This document shows, piece after piece, positions 6,659-7,807 of a stretch of DNA of 7,807 nucleotides. This DNA is from an uncultured Selenomonadales bacterium. GTDB taxonomy: Bacteria; Bacillota; Negativicutes; Selenomonadales; Selenomonadaceae. The number at the start of each line of letters is the position of its first letter. Position 1 is the first letter of the stretch. A program made the position numbers and the translations under genes. Below the pieces are notes generated by a model that worked only from the letters and a program-made list of their open reading frames with translations, made no database searches and had not been told where the DNA came from. The stretch covers positions 1 through 7,807 of the forward strand of contig CAMNLS010000051.1 in assembly GCA_946543495.1 (NCBI GenBank). The letters run 5' to 3'.

Positions 6659-7071
6659 TTTAATCCTCCTCGCCTTCGATTATAGCATGAAAAAATTTTT
6701 TGACATGAAATTTTCTTGCAATGAGCCTGCGCGGCGATAAATTTATCTTGAGAGTGCTTTGGCGGCTGTGAAAATGATTTGAAGTAGATTTGGAAGGTTG
6801 AAACGTCTTTGAAAGTGAATTCAGAGCCGTGAAACGAGTTTTGAGCGTCGAAAACGGATTTGAAGTAGATTTGGAAGGTTGAAACGTCTTTGAAAGTGAA
6901 TTCAGAGCCGTGAAACGAGTTTTGAGCGTCGAAAACGGATTTGAAGTAGATTTGGAAGGTTGAAACGTCTTTGAAAGTGAATTCGGAGCCGTGAAACGAG
7001 TTTTGAGCGTCGAAAACGGATTTGAAGGCTGAAAAATGATTTTGGAGGCGATTTTGAGGGTCATTTGACAA
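6655..7071 (-). CDS. Questionable ORF across the 81-bp repeats
   Basis: This frame is open for 138 codons from TTG 7071 and ends in a TGA that overlaps the ftsX ATG (ATGA). It would encode three copies of a 27-residue phenylalanine-rich unit containing VFDAQNSFHGSEF. The single base difference between repeats (6985) is silent in this frame but Leu/Pro in the neighbouring open frame at 6660-7064, a slight point in favour. Against it: a weak ribosome binding site, a TTG start, a Lys/Cys/Arg-rich tail that runs through the ftsX promoter, and a second frame that is equally open because 81 is a multiple of three. I think it is more likely non-coding. Confidence 0.2.
   Translation of the reverse strand: MSNDPQNRLQNHFSAFKSVFDAQNSFHGSEFTFKDVSTFQIYFKSVFDAQNSFHGSEFTFKDVSTFQIYFKSVFDAQNSFHGSEFTFKDVSTFQIYFKSFSQPPKHSQDKFIAAQAHCKKISCQKIFSCYNRRRGGLK
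6679..6706 (-). promoter_or_regulatory. Extended -10 promoter of ftsX
   Basis: On the minus strand, ATGTCA (6706-6701), a 16-bp spacer containing A6T6, then TGC-TATAAT with a perfect -10 at 6684-6679. Transcription would start near 6672, giving a leader of about 14 bases that carries only the AGGAGG site. It should drive both ftsX and the M23 peptidase. Confidence 0.6.
6776..7018. repeat. Three tandem 81-bp repeats in a degenerate short-repeat field
   Basis: Copies at 6776-6856, 6857-6937 and 6938-7018 differ at one base only (A in copies 1 and 2, G at 6985 in copy 3). A partial fourth copy starts at 7019. Each copy breaks into about five looser units of 13-20 bases of the form TTTGAnnGnnGAAA. 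Degenerate units of the same form continue on both sides. The plus strand is closed in all frames; two minus-strand frames are open. Confidence 0.9.
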
Positions 7072-7091
7072 AATCCTAAATATGGGATTTT
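7070..7091. repeat. AAAATCC/GGATTTT hairpin, copy 1
   Basis: AAAATCC (7070-7076), an 8-base loop TAAATATG, and GGATTTT (7085-7091). The arm and loop sequence recurs about 93 bp downstream. Confidence 0.5.
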
Positions 7092-7105
7092 TACAAAGTA
7101 GTAAA

Positions 7106-7121
7106 TGGCGTCACGACGCCA
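7106..7121. repeat. Palindrome TGGCGTC-AC-GACGCCA
   Basis: Perfect 7-base arms around AC. It is GC-rich in an AT-rich surround. It could be a protein-binding operator or a short hairpin. No T-tract follows in either direction. Confidence 0.4.
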
Positions 7122-7128
7122 AAGTCAC

Positions 7129-7151
7129 AAAAAAAGCCCAGAATCGGACTT
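7129..7151 (-). terminator. Possible minus-strand terminator
   Basis: On the minus strand, AAGTCC (7151-7146), loop GATTCT, GGGCTT (7139-7134), then more T to 7129. The stem is 6 bp with one G-U pair. No leftward gene is visible upstream, so its client would be an unseen small transcript or antisense RNA. Confidence 0.3.
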
Positions 7152-7162
7152 GAGACGGCTTG

Positions 7163-7206
7163 AAAAATCCTAAATACGGGATAAAAATCCGCTATGCTGG
7201 ATTTTT
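7163..7206. repeat. AAAAATCC/GGATTTTT hairpins, copies 2 and 3
   Basis: AAAAATCC occurs at 7163-7170 and 7183-7190; GGATTTTT is at 7199-7206. The second AAAAATCC gives an 8-bp stem with loop GCTATGCT. The first can pair with GGAT at 7179-7182 or, alternatively, with the same distal arm. The segment AAAATCCTAAATA is shared with the hairpin at 7070. Confidence 0.5.
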
Positions 7207-7228
7207 ACATTTGAGATTTTTAGGCAAC

Positions 7229-7257
7229 TATACACAGTTTGATTTTTTTGCTATTAT
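7229..7257 (+). promoter_or_regulatory. Promoter candidate of the ABC ATPase gene
   Basis: TATACA (7229-7234), 17 bp, TATTAT (7252-7257) with an extended -10 TGC at 7249-7251. The start point would fall at about 7263, giving a leader of only about 12 bases. The T-run before TGC and the very short leader mirror the ftsX promoter. Confidence 0.4.
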
Positions 7258-7275
7258 GGCGTAGGAGGTGCTGAA

Positions 7276-7807
7276 ATGAATGTTGTGACGATAACGGGCG
7301 TGAAAAAGCTATATAAAATGGGTTCGGAGACAGTTGCCGCGCTTAACGGCGTGGACTTAGTTATCAACGCGGGCGAATTTGTAGCATTAATGGGACCGAG
7401 CGGCTCTGGCAAGTCAACTTTGATGAATATCTTAGGTTGCCTCGACAGACCTACGGTTGGATCATATAAATTGCTTGGACAAGAGGTTAGCGGGCTATCA
7501 GACGACGATTTAGCGCGAATTAGGAATAAAACAATCGGCTTTGTCTTCCAAAACTTCAATTTACTGCCGAAACTCACGAGTTTGGAGAATGTAGCGTTGC
7601 CAGCGGTATATGCGGGCTTGAGTTCAAAGGAAAGATTGAATTTGGCGACGGAGGCATTAAAAAAAGTTTCACTTTCAGACCGCGCAGAACATTTACCGGG
7701 CGAATTATCAGGCGGGCAACGTCAAAGGGTGGCAATCGCACGTGCAATCGCTATGAAACCGGCAATTTTAATGGCAGATGAGCCGACGGGCAACTTAGAC
7801 ACGAAAT
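7276..7807 (+). CDS. ABC transporter ATP-binding protein, MacB/LolD type, 3' end outside window
   Basis: 177 codons are present of the usual 220-235. Walker A GPSGSGKST is at 40-48, Q-loop Gln92 in GFVFQNFNLL, signature LSGGQ at 144-148, Walker B ILMADE at 164-169 and D-loop GNLD at 172-175. The H-loop histidine lies beyond the edge. NILGCLDRPT and LPKLTSLENVALPAVYAG are typical of the MacB/LolD group, whose ATPases drive mechanotransmission permeases that export peptides, drugs or lipoproteins without passing them through the membrane core. FtsE is related but normally carries a GpSGAGKST loop and VFQDFRLL, so this is not ftsE. AGGAGG at 7263-7268 lies 7 bp before the ATG. A MacB-type permease gene is expected downstream. 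Confidence 0.92.
   Translation, partial: MNVVTITGVKKLYKMGSETVAALNGVDLVINAGEFVALMGPSGSGKSTLMNILGCLDRPTVGSYKLLGQEVSGLSDDDLARIRNKTIGFVFQNFNLLPKLTSLENVALPAVYAGLSSKERLNLATEALKKVSLSDRAEHLPGELSGGQRQRVAIARAIAMKPAILMADEPTGNLDTK

Larger units (their letters stand above)
6659..7275. other. 617-bp gene-poor region between ftsX and the ABC gene
   Basis: From left to right it holds the ftsX ribosome binding site and promoter, a degenerate short-repeat field (about 6750-7065) with three exact-length 81-bp repeats at its core, hairpins at 7070-7091 and 7163-7206, a palindrome at 7106-7121, a possible minus-strand terminator at 7129-7151, and the promoter and ribosome binding site of the ABC gene. No protein of known type and no tRNA or rRNA is visible. 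Confidence 0.7.

Noticed and set aside
6700..6705. TTGACA on the plus strand
   Set aside because: No -10 at the right distance and no rightward gene follows; it overlaps the leftward ftsX promoter.
6776..7018. CRISPR array
   Set aside because: The repeats are contiguous with no unique spacers, and no cas genes are present.
6660..7064. Second minus-strand repeat ORF (134 codons from ATG 7064)
   Set aside because: Open only because the 81-bp period is a multiple of three; Ser/Thr/Lys-rich low-complexity product, and the one repeat difference changes its protein sequence.
7254..7577. Minus-strand 107-codon ORF
   Set aside because: Lies opposite the ABC ATPase, whose Walker A, Q-loop and signature motifs are unmistakable.
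7276..7807. Identification of the ABC ATPase as FtsE
   Set aside because: Motifs (GPSGSGKST, FVFQNFNLL, GNLDTK) fit MacB/LolD better, and it is divergent from ftsX.

Overview
The window looks like a chromosomal segment of a medium-GC, Firmicutes-type bacterium. The support is strong AGGAGG ribosome binding sites close to the starts, TTG and GTG start codons, and a short FtsX of Firmicutes type. A coiled-coil M23 hydrolase next to ftsX and a small TIGR04076-type protein would fit a Negativicute (diderm Firmicute), but that placement is an inference from gene style, not from a marker gene.

Left part (1-3947, + strand): three genes read as one operon. The first is cut by the left edge. It encodes a long protein with N-terminal 67-residue coiled-coil repeats followed by several beta-rich, fibronectin-III-like segments. 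The second is a protein with cysteine-rich zinc-binding motifs fused to a P-loop GTPase. The third is a small exported protein that starts at a TTG, not at the upstream GTG. The operon ends in an intrinsic terminator. I do not recognise the module as a named system. The GTPase recalls the 'double-GTPase' families described from bacterial conflict-system surveys.

Middle part (3969-6658, - strand): a small TIGR04076-like gene is preceded by a conspicuous structured leader: a two-stem element, a small hairpin, then a 15-bp terminator-like hairpin. Further upstream lie a secreted coiled-coil M23/LytM peptidase with all catalytic residues, and ftsX. ftsX and the peptidase are 3 bp apart and form one operon, in which FtsX would couple cytoplasmic ATPase activity to septal cell-wall hydrolysis. 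ftsE is not beside ftsX.

Right part (6659-7275): a gene-poor 617-bp region. It holds an extended -10 promoter for ftsX, three near-identical 81-bp tandem repeats inside a more degenerate short-repeat field, a set of AAAATCC/GGATTTT hairpins and a perfect-arm palindrome. From 7276 an ABC transporter ATPase of the MacB/LolD type runs off the right edge on the + strand.
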